The notes below the pieces were generated by a model. The model worked only from the letters and a program-made list of their open reading frames with translations. It did no database searches and was not told the DNA's origin. The position numbers were made by a program, and so were the translations under genes. Positions 16,333 to 25,294 of a DNA stretch of 64,000 nucleotides are shown here, piece after piece (the first letter of the stretch is position 1; each line of letters starts with the position of its first letter). Source of the DNA: Terrimonas ferruginea DSM 30193 (GTDB taxonomy: Bacteria; Bacteroidota; Bacteroidia; Chitinophagales; Chitinophagaceae); the NCBI RefSeq assembly GCF_000425585.1, contig NZ_AUDS01000014.1, forward strand, positions 178,798 through 242,797. The letters are read 5' to 3'.

Positions 16333-19300
16333 ATGAAAGGGATGTTGTATACATGTACCTCTTGGAAGCGGCTGTTTTTTATTCTCCTGGTGTGGACCCT
16401 GGCTACTCCTTTAGCCCGTGCACAAAACCCTATTGTGGTAGAAAATGCACTGACCGGTAATCCTCCTTCAGAATGGGATATCAACGGCGCAGGAGATTTG
16501 TCAATTCAGGGCTTCGCTACGGACATCAGTGTTAACCGTGGCGAACGTGTGCATTTTAAAATAAAAACGACTGCCCCCGCTTATACCATCGACATTTACC
16601 GCTTAGGTTATTATAATGGCAACGGCGCACGTAAAGTGGGCTCAGGCGTTGTCACCGCCACCTTACCCCAAACACAACCACCCGCATTTGAAGACGCCCT
16701 CACCGGTCTCGTTGATTGCGGCACCTGGGATGAATCCGGCTATTGGGATGTGCCTGCAACAGCGGTTTCCGGCATATATATCGCACGGCTGAAAAAGACC
16801 AGCGACGGTGGTGCCAGTCATATCATCTTCATCGTACGTGATGATGCCAGTACTTCCGATCTTTTTTTCCAGACTTCCGATGCCACCTGGCAGGCTTATA
16901 ATGCCTACGGCGGCAACAGCCTTTATGTAGGCAGCACTTCCTACCCCGCAGGCCATGCTACCAAAGTAAGTTATAACCGTCCCTTCCTCACACGCGATGG
17001 CGGCGGCGGCGGTGGTGCAGCCGAAGATTGGGTGTTCAACGCCGAATACCCGATGCTACGTTTCCTCGAAAAAAACGGGTTCAACGTAAGTTATACTACC
17101 AATATCGATGCGGCACGCCGCGGCAACCTGATACTTAATCATAAAGTATTTCTTTCCGTAGGACACGATGAATACTGGTCATCCGAACAACGTGCCAATG
17201 TAGAAGCAGCCCGCAATGCCGGCGTTCACCTGGCTTTCTTCAGTGGTAATGAGATCTACTGGAAAACACGCTGGGAAAACAGTGCCTACGGTACCAATAA
17301 TAGTTACCGTACACTGGTATGTTATAAAGAAGGCACTTTAGGTGAAACGGTTTGCGGCACCAAGTGTGATCCAACTCCGGCATGGACAGGTCTGTGGCGC
17401 AGTGGCTGCGAATATCCCGCGGGCGGTGCCTGTTTGCCGGAAAATTCCCTGAGCGGACAGATCAGTTGGGACGGCAGTACCTCCTCGATCAAAGTACCTG
17501 CCGCTTACCGCAATCTGCGTTTCTGGCGCAATACCAGCATTGTCAATCTCGGTTCCGAAGACGAAGCCACGCTTCCCTTCGGCACACTTGGTTACGAATG
17601 GAATTTTGAACAATATGCCGAAAGCAATCCGCGTGGCCGCATCACCATGTCGAGCACGGATTTCAACGGTAAAACACATAAACTTTCTCTTTACCGCCAT
17701 ACCAGCGGAGCACTGGTATTTGGCGCTGGTACCGTACAATGGGCCTGGGGTCTCGACGATAAACATGACAGAGGCAACCTGCCCGCCGATGTGCGCATGC
17801 AACAGGCCACTATCAACCTGCTGGCCGACATGGGTGTGCAACCAGCTACTCTTCAATCGGGCCTCGCGGCGGCTACCAAATCCACTGACAACACGGCTCC
17901 TGTTGCCGCTATTTCCACGCCCGGCACGGGAAGCTCTTATCAAAGCGGCAGCAGCGTCACTATTTCCGGCACAGCTACCGACATAGGCGGCGTAGTCGCC
18001 GGTGTGGAAATTTCAACAGACGGTGGCACCACCTGGCAGATCGCCAACGGCCGCACCAACTGGAATTATACCTGGTTTGCCAGCGTGCCCGGCAGCTTCG
18101 TGGTGAAAGTACGTGCCTTCGATGATTCAGGAAATATGCAGCCTGAAGGAACAGCACCTTCAACATCCGCTATCAATGTCACGATCACCAACCCGCAATG
18201 TCCCTGCAATATTTTTCCAAACAGTGCCATCCCTTATTCGGCCAACAACTACGATAATGAACCGGGTATTGAGATCGGCGTGAAGTTCCTGGCAAGCCAG
18301 GCAGGTTATATTACGGGTCTGCGTTTTTACAAAGGAGTAAATGATGTGGGCACACACACCGGCAGCCTATGGACTACCGATGGTGAACTGAAAGCCCGCG
18401 CCATTTTCGTAAATGAATCGGCTTCGGGATGGCAACAGGTACTGTTCAGCAGCCCGGTGGCGATACAGGCCAACCAAACGTATATTGCTTCTTATCATAG
18501 TCCAACAGGTTTCTATTCTTATACACCGACCTTCTTTCTGCAGCCTTATCCTTCGGGTTACCTGACCGCAGCGGGAGGTTCCGTCGCCAATGGGCTGTAT
18601 CAGTATACCTCCACTCCCACTTTCCCCGGCAACAGCTATCAGCAAAGCAATTACTGGGTAGATATTGTGTTTGATCTTACGGCTGGTCCGGATGTAACGC
18701 CGCCGGTTGTGTTATCGTCCACACCACCGGATCTTGCTTCATTGGTTCCGCTTGACGCTACCATCAAGGCAACTTTCAATGAAGCCATTCTTCCGGCTTC
18801 TGTAACCACGGGAACATTTGAATTGCGCGGCCCCGGCAACGCACTGATCAGCTCCACAGTGTCTACGGCACAAAGCCAGGTGACCTTAATACCTTCAGCA
18901 GCGCTGGCTTATGCCACTACCTATACCGCACGTATTTCCGGCGGTGTTACGGGCATAAAAGACCTGGCAGGCAACAACCTCGCGGCAGATTACACCTGGT
19001 CCTTCACCACGGCAGATCCGCCGCCGCCTCCGCCTACTGATGGCACCGGCGGACCAATACTGATCGTGAGCAATTCCACGAATCCGTTCAGCCGTTATGC
19101 CGTAGAAATTCTCCGTGCAGAAGGTATTACCAGTTTTGCCACAAAAGATATTTCCCAACTGAGCACAGCCGCTGATCTCAACGGATACGACGCGGTAGTA
19201 CTCGGGGAAATGACATTGAATGCGGCACAGGCGACCCTGCTTACCAACTGGGTAACCGCAGGCGGTACGCTCATTGCCTTCCGCCCGGGTGGCACGGCCC

Positions 19301-21264
19301 TCAGCTCACTGATGGGCATCACCAAACTGAGCGGCACGCTTTCCGACAAATATTTATTGGTCAATACAGCAACAGGTGCTGGCACAGGCATTACCAATCA
19401 AACATTGCAATTCCATGGCGCAGCAGATCTCTATTCGCTGAGCGGTGCTACGGCTGTTGCTACGCTATACGCCAATGCCAATACGGCTACTACTTATCCC
19501 GCTGTCACCACACGCAACGTGGGCGGCAACGGCGGCCGTGCTATTGCTTTTACCTACGATCTCGCCAAGTCAATTGTTTACACACGTCAGGGGAATCCTG
19601 CATGGGCAGGACAGGAACGCGATGGCCAGAGCGGCCCTATCCGCTCCAACGATTTATTTTTCGGCGGCACCGAAACTGACTGGATCGACTTAAGTAAAGT
19701 AGCGATTCCGCAGGCTGATGAGCAACAACGTTTGCTTACGAACCTCGTTATCAAAGGAGCGCTGCACCGCAAACCATTGCCACGCTTCTGGTTCCTGCCA
19801 AGAAATCTCAAAGCCGCTGTGGTAATGACGGGAGACGATCACACGTACAACGGAACACCGGGCCGCTTTACCCATTATCTCAGCCTCGGCCCCAACACAC
19901 CACAGGATGTACGTGACTGGAAAGCGATCAGGGCTACTTCGTATATCCTGAACAATACACCGATTACGAATGACCAGGCTGTTGCGTTCGAATCACAGGG
20001 CTTTGAAGTAGCATTGCACCTCAATACCAATTGCAGCAATTTCACTTCTGCCAGTTTCTCTTCCAATCTTACCACACAACTGGCACAGTTGGCCAATCAG
20101 TTACCCGGCATAAGTCCTCCCGTTACCAACCGCACACACTGTATTGCCTGGAGCGACTGGGCTTCTGCACCGAAGATCGAGGCGCAGAACAAGATCCGCC
20201 TCGATGTAAACTATTACTACTGGCCTGCCTCATGGGTACAAAACAGATCGGGTATGTTTACCGGTTCTGGTATGCCCATGCGTTTTGCCGACCTCGATGG
20301 CACACTCATCGACTGTTACCAGGTAGCCACACAAATGACCGATGAGTCGGGCATCGACTACAACACGTTCAGTGCACAATTATTTGACCGCGCACTGGGA
20401 ACAGAAGGATACTACGGTGTGTTCTGCGCCAACATGCATACCGACAGCGCCATGCATGCGGGATCAGAGGCGATCATTGCACAGGCACTGGCCCGCAACA
20501 TTCCGGTGATCTCTGCCAAACAATTGCTGACATGGCTGGATGGACGTAACAATTCTACCTACGATAATATTGCGTGGAATAATAACCAGCTTACGTTTAA
20601 CCTCAATGCCCGCACGGCCGCTTACAACCTGCGCGGTATGCTGCCGATGCTGGCAGACAATGGCCAGCAGCTGAGCCAGATCACGAGAAACGGCGGACTT
20701 ACCACCTTCACCACCGAAACAATTAAAGGAATTGCCTACGCATTCTTTGAAGCGCAGTCCGGCACCTATGTAGCGACTTACGGTCCTGTTACCACCGGTA
20801 CGATCCGCGGCTCCGTAACCTTACAGGCACGCCCCGCCGCACCACATGCAAGCTGGCAGGTACCACTGACCGTTAATCTGTATGCACCGGGCAACAATAC
20901 CACGCCGGTATTGACCTATACTACCACAACAGACAATAGCGGCAAGTTCTCTATCTCCGGTGTACCGGCAGGCACGTATAACATCGCTGTTAAAAACAGC
21001 CACACACTGCAACGCGTAAAAAGCAATCAGGCAATCGTGGCAGGCGATAACGCCATCGCATTCGGCACATTGTCCGAAGGCGATGTAAACAATGACAACT
21101 TCATCACGCTGATTGACCTGACCACGCTGCTGTCGGCTTATCTCAAGAGTAATGGTGATGCAGGTTATGTGGCAAACGCTGATCTCAACAATGACGGATA
21201 TATTTCCCTGCTCGATCTCACGACCTTATTGTCGAACTATCTGAGCCAGGGAGAAACACCATAA
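16333..21264 (+). CDS. Secreted multidomain protein with C-terminal dockerin
   Basis: 1643 aa, signal peptide to about residue 31. Order: an N,N-dimethylformamidase-beta-subunit-like domain (about 33-500; FLSVGHDEYWSSEQR, FFSGNEIYWKTRWE); an Ig-like domain (520-620); a DUF4082-like module (625-783); a Big_5-type Ig domain (787-893); a Pro-rich linker; a domain with GYDAVVLGEM and GGTLIAFRPGG (905-1140); a polysaccharide-deacetylase-like domain (1150-1400; GDDH at 1167-1170, H1229); a carboxypeptidase/SpaA-like domain (1488-1575); and a dockerin (1582-1640). The dockerin has two 12-residue calcium loops, D1584/N1586/D1588/D1595 and D1617/N1619/D1621/D1628, each followed by LTTLLS-YL. It has no T9SS sorting domain. 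Catalytic activity is unknown. The gene 56 bp downstream encodes the likely cohesin partner. Confidence 0.8.
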   Translation: MKGMLYTCTSWKRLFFILLVWTLATPLARAQNPIVVENALTGNPPSEWDINGAGDLSIQGFATDISVNRGERVHFKIKTTAPAYTIDIYRLGYYNGNGARKVGSGVVTATLPQTQPPAFEDALTGLVDCGTWDESGYWDVPATAVSGIYIARLKKTSDGGASHIIFIVRDDASTSDLFFQTSDATWQAYNAYGGNSLYVGSTSYPAGHATKVSYNRPFLTRDGGGGGGAAEDWVFNAEYPMLRFLEKNGFNVSYTTNIDAARRGNLILNHKVFLSVGHDEYWSSEQRANVEAARNAGVHLAFFSGNEIYWKTRWENSAYGTNNSYRTLVCYKEGTLGETVCGTKCDPTPAWTGLWRSGCEYPAGGACLPENSLSGQISWDGSTSSIKVPAAYRNLRFWRNTSIVNLGSEDEATLPFGTLGYEWNFEQYAESNPRGRITMSSTDFNGKTHKLSLYRHTSGALVFGAGTVQWAWGLDDKHDRGNLPADVRMQQATINLLADMGVQPATLQSGLAAATKSTDNTAPVAAISTPGTGSSYQSGSSVTISGTATDIGGVVAGVEISTDGGTTWQIANGRTNWNYTWFASVPGSFVVKVRAFDDSGNMQPEGTAPSTSAINVTITNPQCPCNIFPNSAIPYSANNYDNEPGIEIGVKFLASQAGYITGLRFYKGVNDVGTHTGSLWTTDGELKARAIFVNESASGWQQVLFSSPVAIQANQTYIASYHSPTGFYSYTPTFFLQPYPSGYLTAAGGSVANGLYQYTSTPTFPGNSYQQSNYWVDIVFDLTAGPDVTPPVVLSSTPPDLASLVPLDATIKATFNEAILPASVTTGTFELRGPGNALISSTVSTAQSQVTLIPSAALAYATTYTARISGGVTGIKDLAGNNLAADYTWSFTTADPPPPPPTDGTGGPILIVSNSTNPFSRYAVEILRAEGITSFATKDISQLSTAADLNGYDAVVLGEMTLNAAQATLLTNWVTAGGTLIAFRPGGTALSSLMGITKLSGTLSDKYLLVNTATGAGTGITNQTLQFHGAADLYSLSGATAVATLYANANTATTYPAVTTRNVGGNGGRAIAFTYDLAKSIVYTRQGNPAWAGQERDGQSGPIRSNDLFFGGTETDWIDLSKVAIPQADEQQRLLTNLVIKGALHRKPLPRFWFLPRNLKAAVVMTGDDHTYNGTPGRFTHYLSLGPNTPQDVRDWKAIRATSYILNNTPITNDQAVAFESQGFEVALHLNTNCSNFTSASFSSNLTTQLAQLANQLPGISPPVTNRTHCIAWSDWASAPKIEAQNKIRLDVNYYYWPASWVQNRSGMFTGSGMPMRFADLDGTLIDCYQVATQMTDESGIDYNTFSAQLFDRALGTEGYYGVFCANMHTDSAMHAGSEAIIAQALARNIPVISAKQLLTWLDGRNNSTYDNIAWNNNQLTFNLNARTAAYNLRGMLPMLADNGQQLSQITRNGGLTTFTTETIKGIAYAFFEAQSGTYVATYGPVTTGTIRGSVTLQARPAAPHASWQVPLTVNLYAPGNNTTPVLTYTTTTDNSGKFSISGVPAGTYNIAVKNSHTLQRVKSNQAIVAGDNAIAFGTLSEGDVNNDNFITLIDLTTLLSAYLKSNGDAGYVANADLNNDGYISLLDLTTLLSNYLSQGETP

Positions 21265-21320
21265 ACGCTGTTAAAAGACAACCATTAAACTGTAACAATT
21301 AATCGTTATTACCATTTAAA

Positions 21321-23210
21321 ATGATTTGTATGAACCCGAATACTACACTCCCCCGTATTTTCAGCCGTTCAGTGCTGATGCTGTTGCTGGTATTCATTAG
21401 CCGCAGTATGCTGGCACAAAACGTGAACATTATCGTATCGCCTGCCACTACTTCCACACAGGTAGGCCAGACGTTTACCGTTTCCGTAGTAGCCGATTTT
21501 ACCGGCACCGCTACACTCAATGGTATCGATGCATTCCTGAATTTCAATCCTGCGGATTTGCAGGTAGTAGGCACACCTACGGTGCCTGCTGGTACGCAAG
21601 CCATGCTGGAAGGCGTGTCAGTTCCGTTTACTTCGGTAGCTAACATGAACAGCCTCGGTCGGGTGGATCATGGTCGTTTTACGACTAACGGCAACATCGC
21701 TGCCCACCCCAGCAGCGACTTCACGCTGTTCTCCGTAACGTTCCAGGCTTTGCGAGTACCACCGGGAGGCAATACCGCGCTTTCGTTCAATACAGCATTG
21801 CCGCGTCAGACCAACGCTGCTGAAGGCGCCACCGTTGTGCTGAACCAGACCATCAATGGCACGGTGACCATCACCTCCAATTGTACACCTCCTACTGCTA
21901 CGATCAGCAATACCACCAGTTGTAATGGTCAGCCCTTTTCGCTGACATTGGCCAATGCTACCGGTACAGGTCCTTATGACCTTACGGTAAACGGCAATCT
22001 CTACAGCAATGTAGCTGTTGGCGGTTCATTCGGTCTTTTTACACCGCCGGTTGAAAAGGTTTACACTACCAACCCTGTTACCAGTTCCTATGGTCCGGAC
22101 ACCGACCCTCCCAGTGCCGGTGCGCCTGCAGTTGAGCTGGGTGTAAAATTCCGCACCAGTGTAACGGGTTTTGTAAAAGGCGTTCGTTTCTATGCACCGG
22201 ACATGGTTTCGGGTACGTATACCGGCAACCTCTGGAGCGCTTCGGGTGTACTGCTGGCCTCCGCTGTTTTCAGCAATGTAAGCCCCAACGGATGGCAGGA
22301 AGTCACCTTCACCACACCTATCCAGATTCCGGCGAATACCACTTATATCGTCTCTTATCACAGCACCTACGGCCGCTATCGTGCAACCGTAGGCGGTTAT
22401 AACAGTGCTGGTGCATCGAATGGTTCTATCACGATCCTGCGCAATGGTGTGGACGGCGGTAATGGTTTGTTTAAATATGGCCCGACCGGTTTTCCCAATC
22501 AATCTGTAAATGCCACTAACTATTGGGTGGATGTATTGTTTTCACCTGCTGTATACTCTTTCAACCTCACCAGTGTAGCGAGTGCCGACGGATGTACCAA
22601 CACCGGTTCGCTGCAAACGCTGGTGGTTACATCCGTTGAATGCGGAACACTGCCTGTACGTTTTGTTTCACTGGCCGCTGCTGCACAGGAGCCGGACCGT
22701 ATCGTACTCAACTGGAGCACTGCTGAAGAACTGAATAACCGTGGCTTCCAGGTTGAGCGTTCAACGGATGGTGTGAACTGGACCGCCATTGGTTTTGTAC
22801 CAAGCGATACACGAAGCCAGGACATCCGCCGCTATACCTATACGGATGAGCGCCTCGCTCCTGCACGTTACTATTATCGCGTGAAGCAGATCGACTTCGA
22901 TAACAACTATCGTTATTCCATTGTGGTATCTGCCACACTGGGCAGTGCCGCCCGTTATATCCTTGAGCAGAACGTTCCCAATCCTGCAAATGGCCAGACG
23001 GCCATCCGTTATACACTGGCAGAAGGTGGCCAGGTGATGCTGACCCTGCTGGATGCCAGCGGCCGCCAGGTAAAGGTATTGGCCAGCGCCCGCCGCGAGG
23101 CCGGCAGCTATGTGGAGTATTTTGAGCCCGCAGGTTTGGCGAAAGGTGTTTATTTCTATAAATTAGTAGTGAATGGATTTTCTGCTGTAAAAAAGATGTT
23201 CATTCAATAG
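21321..23210 (+). CDS. T9SS-anchored protein with N-terminal cohesin-like domain
   Basis: 629 aa; signal peptide to about residue 33. The cohesin-like domain (about 34-185) shows the usual layout: IIVSPATTSTQVGQTFTVSV, then a TLNGIDAFLNFNPADLQVV strand pair, and FTLFSVTFQAL near the end. A DUF4082-like module follows (about 245-408), resembling the one in the preceding protein (LGVKFRTSVTGFVKGVRFY; GNLWSASGVLL). Then comes a fibronectin-like segment (445-540) and a T9SS type-A sorting domain (545-629; NVPNPANGQTAIRY, LAKGVYFYKLVV). The start could be 21321 or 21330. Likely exported by T9SS and attached to the surface, where its cohesin could hold the dockerin protein. Confidence 0.78.
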   Translation: MICMNPNTTLPRIFSRSVLMLLLVFISRSMLAQNVNIIVSPATTSTQVGQTFTVSVVADFTGTATLNGIDAFLNFNPADLQVVGTPTVPAGTQAMLEGVSVPFTSVANMNSLGRVDHGRFTTNGNIAAHPSSDFTLFSVTFQALRVPPGGNTALSFNTALPRQTNAAEGATVVLNQTINGTVTITSNCTPPTATISNTTSCNGQPFSLTLANATGTGPYDLTVNGNLYSNVAVGGSFGLFTPPVEKVYTTNPVTSSYGPDTDPPSAGAPAVELGVKFRTSVTGFVKGVRFYAPDMVSGTYTGNLWSASGVLLASAVFSNVSPNGWQEVTFTTPIQIPANTTYIVSYHSTYGRYRATVGGYNSAGASNGSITILRNGVDGGNGLFKYGPTGFPNQSVNATNYWVDVLFSPAVYSFNLTSVASADGCTNTGSLQTLVVTSVECGTLPVRFVSLAAAAQEPDRIVLNWSTAEELNNRGFQVERSTDGVNWTAIGFVPSDTRSQDIRRYTYTDERLAPARYYYRVKQIDFDNNYRYSIVVSATLGSAARYILEQNVPNPANGQTAIRYTLAEGGQVMLTLLDASGRQVKVLASARREAGSYVEYFEPAGLAKGVYFYKLVVNGFSAVKKMFIQ

Positions 23211-23238
23211 TCCCGGTACACACAATTTAATACTTGAG

Positions 23239-23280
23239 AAAGCGAGACGTCTCCACCCTGCGGAGGCGTTTCGCTTTTTT
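23239..23280 (+). terminator. Rho-independent terminator of the dockerin-cohesin operon
   Basis: Arms AAAGCGAGACG and CGTTTCGCTTT with an inner CTCC/GGAG pair and a loop, followed by a T run. It ends just before the promoter of the next gene. Confidence 0.75.
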
Positions 23281-23290
23281 TATATCTCTG

Positions 23291-23298
23291 TATCTTTG
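23291..23298 (+). promoter_or_regulatory. -7 box TATCTTTG, near-leaderless
   Basis: TATCTTTG ends 4 nt before the ATG at 23303. Initiation at the usual distance would give an mRNA starting at or within a few bases of the start codon. Confidence 0.5.
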
Positions 23299-23302
23299 CG
23301 GC

Positions 23303-23782
23303 ATGGCAGAAGACCTCGCAATAGCAACAGGCTCCAAAGAAGAGCAATACATGGCCCTCCTTCCCCAGATAAAAGGATTATTGGAGGGCGAAACCGACCT
23401 GATCGCCAACCTGGCCAATATCGCCGGTGCTTTGAAAGAACAATTCAACTGGTTGTGGATCGGATTTTACCTGGTAAAAAATGATGAGCTGGTACTCGGT
23501 CCTTTCCAGGGACCTGTTGCCTGTACGCGTATCCGTAAAGGTAAAGGAGTGTGCGGCAGCAGTTGGGCGCAGGCACAAACATTGATCGTTCCGGATGTGG
23601 AAAAATTCCCGGGGCACATAGCCTGCAGCAGTCTTTCGCGTTCGGAAATAGTCGTGCCGCTGATCAGGAATAATGAAGTGGTGGCTGTGCTGGATGCCGA
23701 CAGCATTGACCTCGATACTTTTGACGAAACGGATCAGGTATATCTTGAAAAGATCGTGAACATGGTGGAGTGGTTGCCGTGA
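23303..23782 (+). CDS. msrC: Free methionine-(R)-sulfoxide reductase (GAF domain)
   Basis: 159-aa cytosolic GAF-domain enzyme that reduces free methionine-R-sulfoxide. The three conserved Cys are present in GPVACTRI, GKGVCGSSW and GHIACSS. The WIGFYLV and AVLDADS motifs also fit. The start at 23303 is chosen because it follows the -7 box directly; the open frame upstream runs through the terminator. The TGA stop lies in a GTGAATCGTC repeat word. Confidence 0.88.
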   Translation: MAEDLAIATGSKEEQYMALLPQIKGLLEGETDLIANLANIAGALKEQFNWLWIGFYLVKNDELVLGPFQGPVACTRIRKGKGVCGSSWAQAQTLIVPDVEKFPGHIACSSLSRSEIVVPLIRNNEVVAVLDADSIDLDTFDETDQVYLEKIVNMVEWLP

Positions 23783-23818
23783 ATCGTCATCCGAAGCCTC
23801 GGGAACGAATCGTGAATT

Positions 23819-23846
23819 CCTTGGTTCGTGTATACACGAACCAAGG
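23819..23846. repeat. Perfect 28-bp palindrome
   Basis: Each arm reads CCTTGGTTCGTGTA and its exact reverse complement follows with no spacer; GATC comes directly after. It sits between msrC and acyP, 23 bp before the acylphosphatase start. A shorter imperfect relative occurs at 3511-3534. It could be a hairpin element or an operator. Confidence 0.85.
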
Positions 23847-23869
23847 ATCGAATTTACTACTTAAAACTT

Positions 23870-24139
23870 ATGCCTACCTGGATCATCAACGTAGCCGGAA
23901 AAGTGCAAGGCGTATTCTTTCGCAAGCATACACAGGAACAAGCTTTACAATCAGGCGTTACCGGTAAAGTGCGTAATCTTCCGGATGGAAGCGTGCAAAT
24001 CATTGCAAGCGGTTCGGAAGAGCAACTGCAGGCACTGGCTACCTGGTGCCGTACCGGACCTTCACGCGCAAGAGTAGAGGCTGTAGACGTGCAGCCATCG
24101 GATGATCAAACCTTCAGCGGATTTACGATCGATCGATAA
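23870..24139 (+). CDS. acyP: Acylphosphatase
   Basis: 89-aa small enzyme that hydrolyses acyl phosphates. The signature GKVQGVFFRKHT contains the catalytic Arg, and the Asn of VRNLPDGSV is the second catalytic residue. The ATG at 23870 fits the family N-terminus; an in-frame upstream start at 23828 would read through the palindrome. Convergent with the threonine dehydrogenase gene, with 2 nt between stops. Confidence 0.9.
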   Translation: MPTWIINVAGKVQGVFFRKHTQEQALQSGVTGKVRNLPDGSVQIIASGSEEQLQALATWCRTGPSRARVEAVDVQPSDDQTFSGFTIDR

Positions 24140-24141
24140 AA

Positions 24142-25104
24142 TCAGCCCGGTAAATTCTTTTCCTTCTTCAGATTGACCAGCATATCCTTTACCATTTCCG
24201 GTAACTGGAATTCTTCTTTCCAGCCCCAGTCGCGGCGGGCCACCTGGTCATCGATACTTTGTGGCCAGCTATTGGCAATATCCTGGCGGTAATCAGGTTC
24301 GTATTGAATGGAGAAATCGGGAATATGTTGCTGAATCTCCGCGGCAATTTCTTTCGGAGAAAAACTCATCGAAGAAAGGTTGTAAGAAGTGCGGATGGAA
24401 ATTTTTTCCGCTGGTGCTTCCATGAGTTCGATGGTTGCACGGATGGCATCGGGCATATACATCATCGGCAGGTAGGTATCTTCCTGCAGGAAGCTGGTGT
24501 ATTGTTTTTCTTCCAATGCTTCATGGAAAATTTCTACCGCGTAGTCTGTGGTGCCACCGCCGGGTGCCGACTTATAAGAAATAAGCCCCGGATAACGAAG
24601 GCTTCTTACATCCACACCAAACTTCATATGGTAGTAGTTGCACCAGAACTCGCCGGCGTATTTGCTGATGCCGTACACCGTTGTAGGTTCGATGATGGTT
24701 TGTTGCGGGCAGTTCTGCCGCGGTGAAGTGGGGCCGAATACGGCGATCGAGGATGGCCAGTAAACTTTGGTCAGCTTTTCCTCGCGGGCAATATCGAGCA
24801 CGTTGAGCAGGCTCTGCATGTTCAGGCTCCAGGCAAGATTGGGATTTTTTTCGCCGGTGGCGGAAAGAATGGCCGCCAGCAGATAGATCTGTGTGATGTT
24901 CTGACGGATCACCTGCACGTGCAGCATTTCCTTGTTCATAACGTCGAGGGAAACATACGGTCCGGTACCTTCGAGCAATGGATTTTGTTCGCGCAGATCC
25001 GACGCTACCACATTGGCATTTCCATAGATTTTACGCAATGCCAGCGTGAGTTCTACACCTATTTGCCCGGATGCACCGATAACCAGTATTTTTTCCCTGA
25101 CCAT
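24142..25104 (-). CDS. L-threonine 3-dehydrogenase (SDR type)
   Basis: 320-aa NAD-dependent extended short-chain dehydrogenase of the UDP-galactose-epimerase-like threonine dehydrogenase group. It has an N-terminal nucleotide-binding motif (VIGASGQIG), the catalytic YGISK motif preceded by WPSSIAVFG, and the hallmark PGLISYKSAPGGGTTDYAV, which separates this group from sugar epimerases. It would oxidise threonine to 2-amino-3-oxobutyrate; a Kbl partner is not in the window. Confidence 0.82.
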   Translation of the reverse strand: MVREKILVIGASGQIGVELTLALRKIYGNANVVASDLREQNPLLEGTGPYVSLDVMNKEMLHVQVIRQNITQIYLLAAILSATGEKNPNLAWSLNMQSLLNVLDIAREEKLTKVYWPSSIAVFGPTSPRQNCPQQTIIEPTTVYGISKYAGEFWCNYYHMKFGVDVRSLRYPGLISYKSAPGGGTTDYAVEIFHEALEEKQYTSFLQEDTYLPMMYMPDAIRATIELMEAPAEKISIRTSYNLSSMSFSPKEIAAEIQQHIPDFSIQYEPDYRQDIANSWPQSIDDQVARRDWGWKEEFQLPEMVKDMLVNLKKEKNLPG

Positions 25105-25137
25105 ATCAACGTTCGTTTTTGCGGGTGCAAAATAATT

Positions 25138-25169
25138 AAAAAAAAGGCGACCGGGGTCGCCTTTTTTTT
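25138..25169 (-). terminator. Rho-independent terminator downstream of the amylase gene
   Basis: GGCGACC-GGG-GGTCGCC-type hairpin (arms GGCGACC and GGTCGCC overlap in the G run) bounded by A and T runs. It lies between the amylase stop and the threonine dehydrogenase start, both on the minus strand. Confidence 0.75.
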
Positions 25170-25170
25170 A

Positions 25171-25294
25171 AGTCAAAATTCAAAAGTAAAAAGTCAAAAA
25201 ATGACCGTGCGATATGTATGCTTTCTTCGTCTTGCGCGAAATGACTATTAATCACAATACACTTTTGAATTTTTACTTTTGACTTTTGAATTTA
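25171..25294. repeat. Inverted pair of TTTTGACTTTTGAA word tracts
   Basis: AGTCAAAATTCAAAAGT words (25171-25200) and the complementary ACTTTTGAATTTTTACTTTT words (25261-25294) flank about 60 bp of unique sequence. The right tract supplies the TAA stop of the amylase gene (complement at 25292-25294). Confidence 0.75.
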
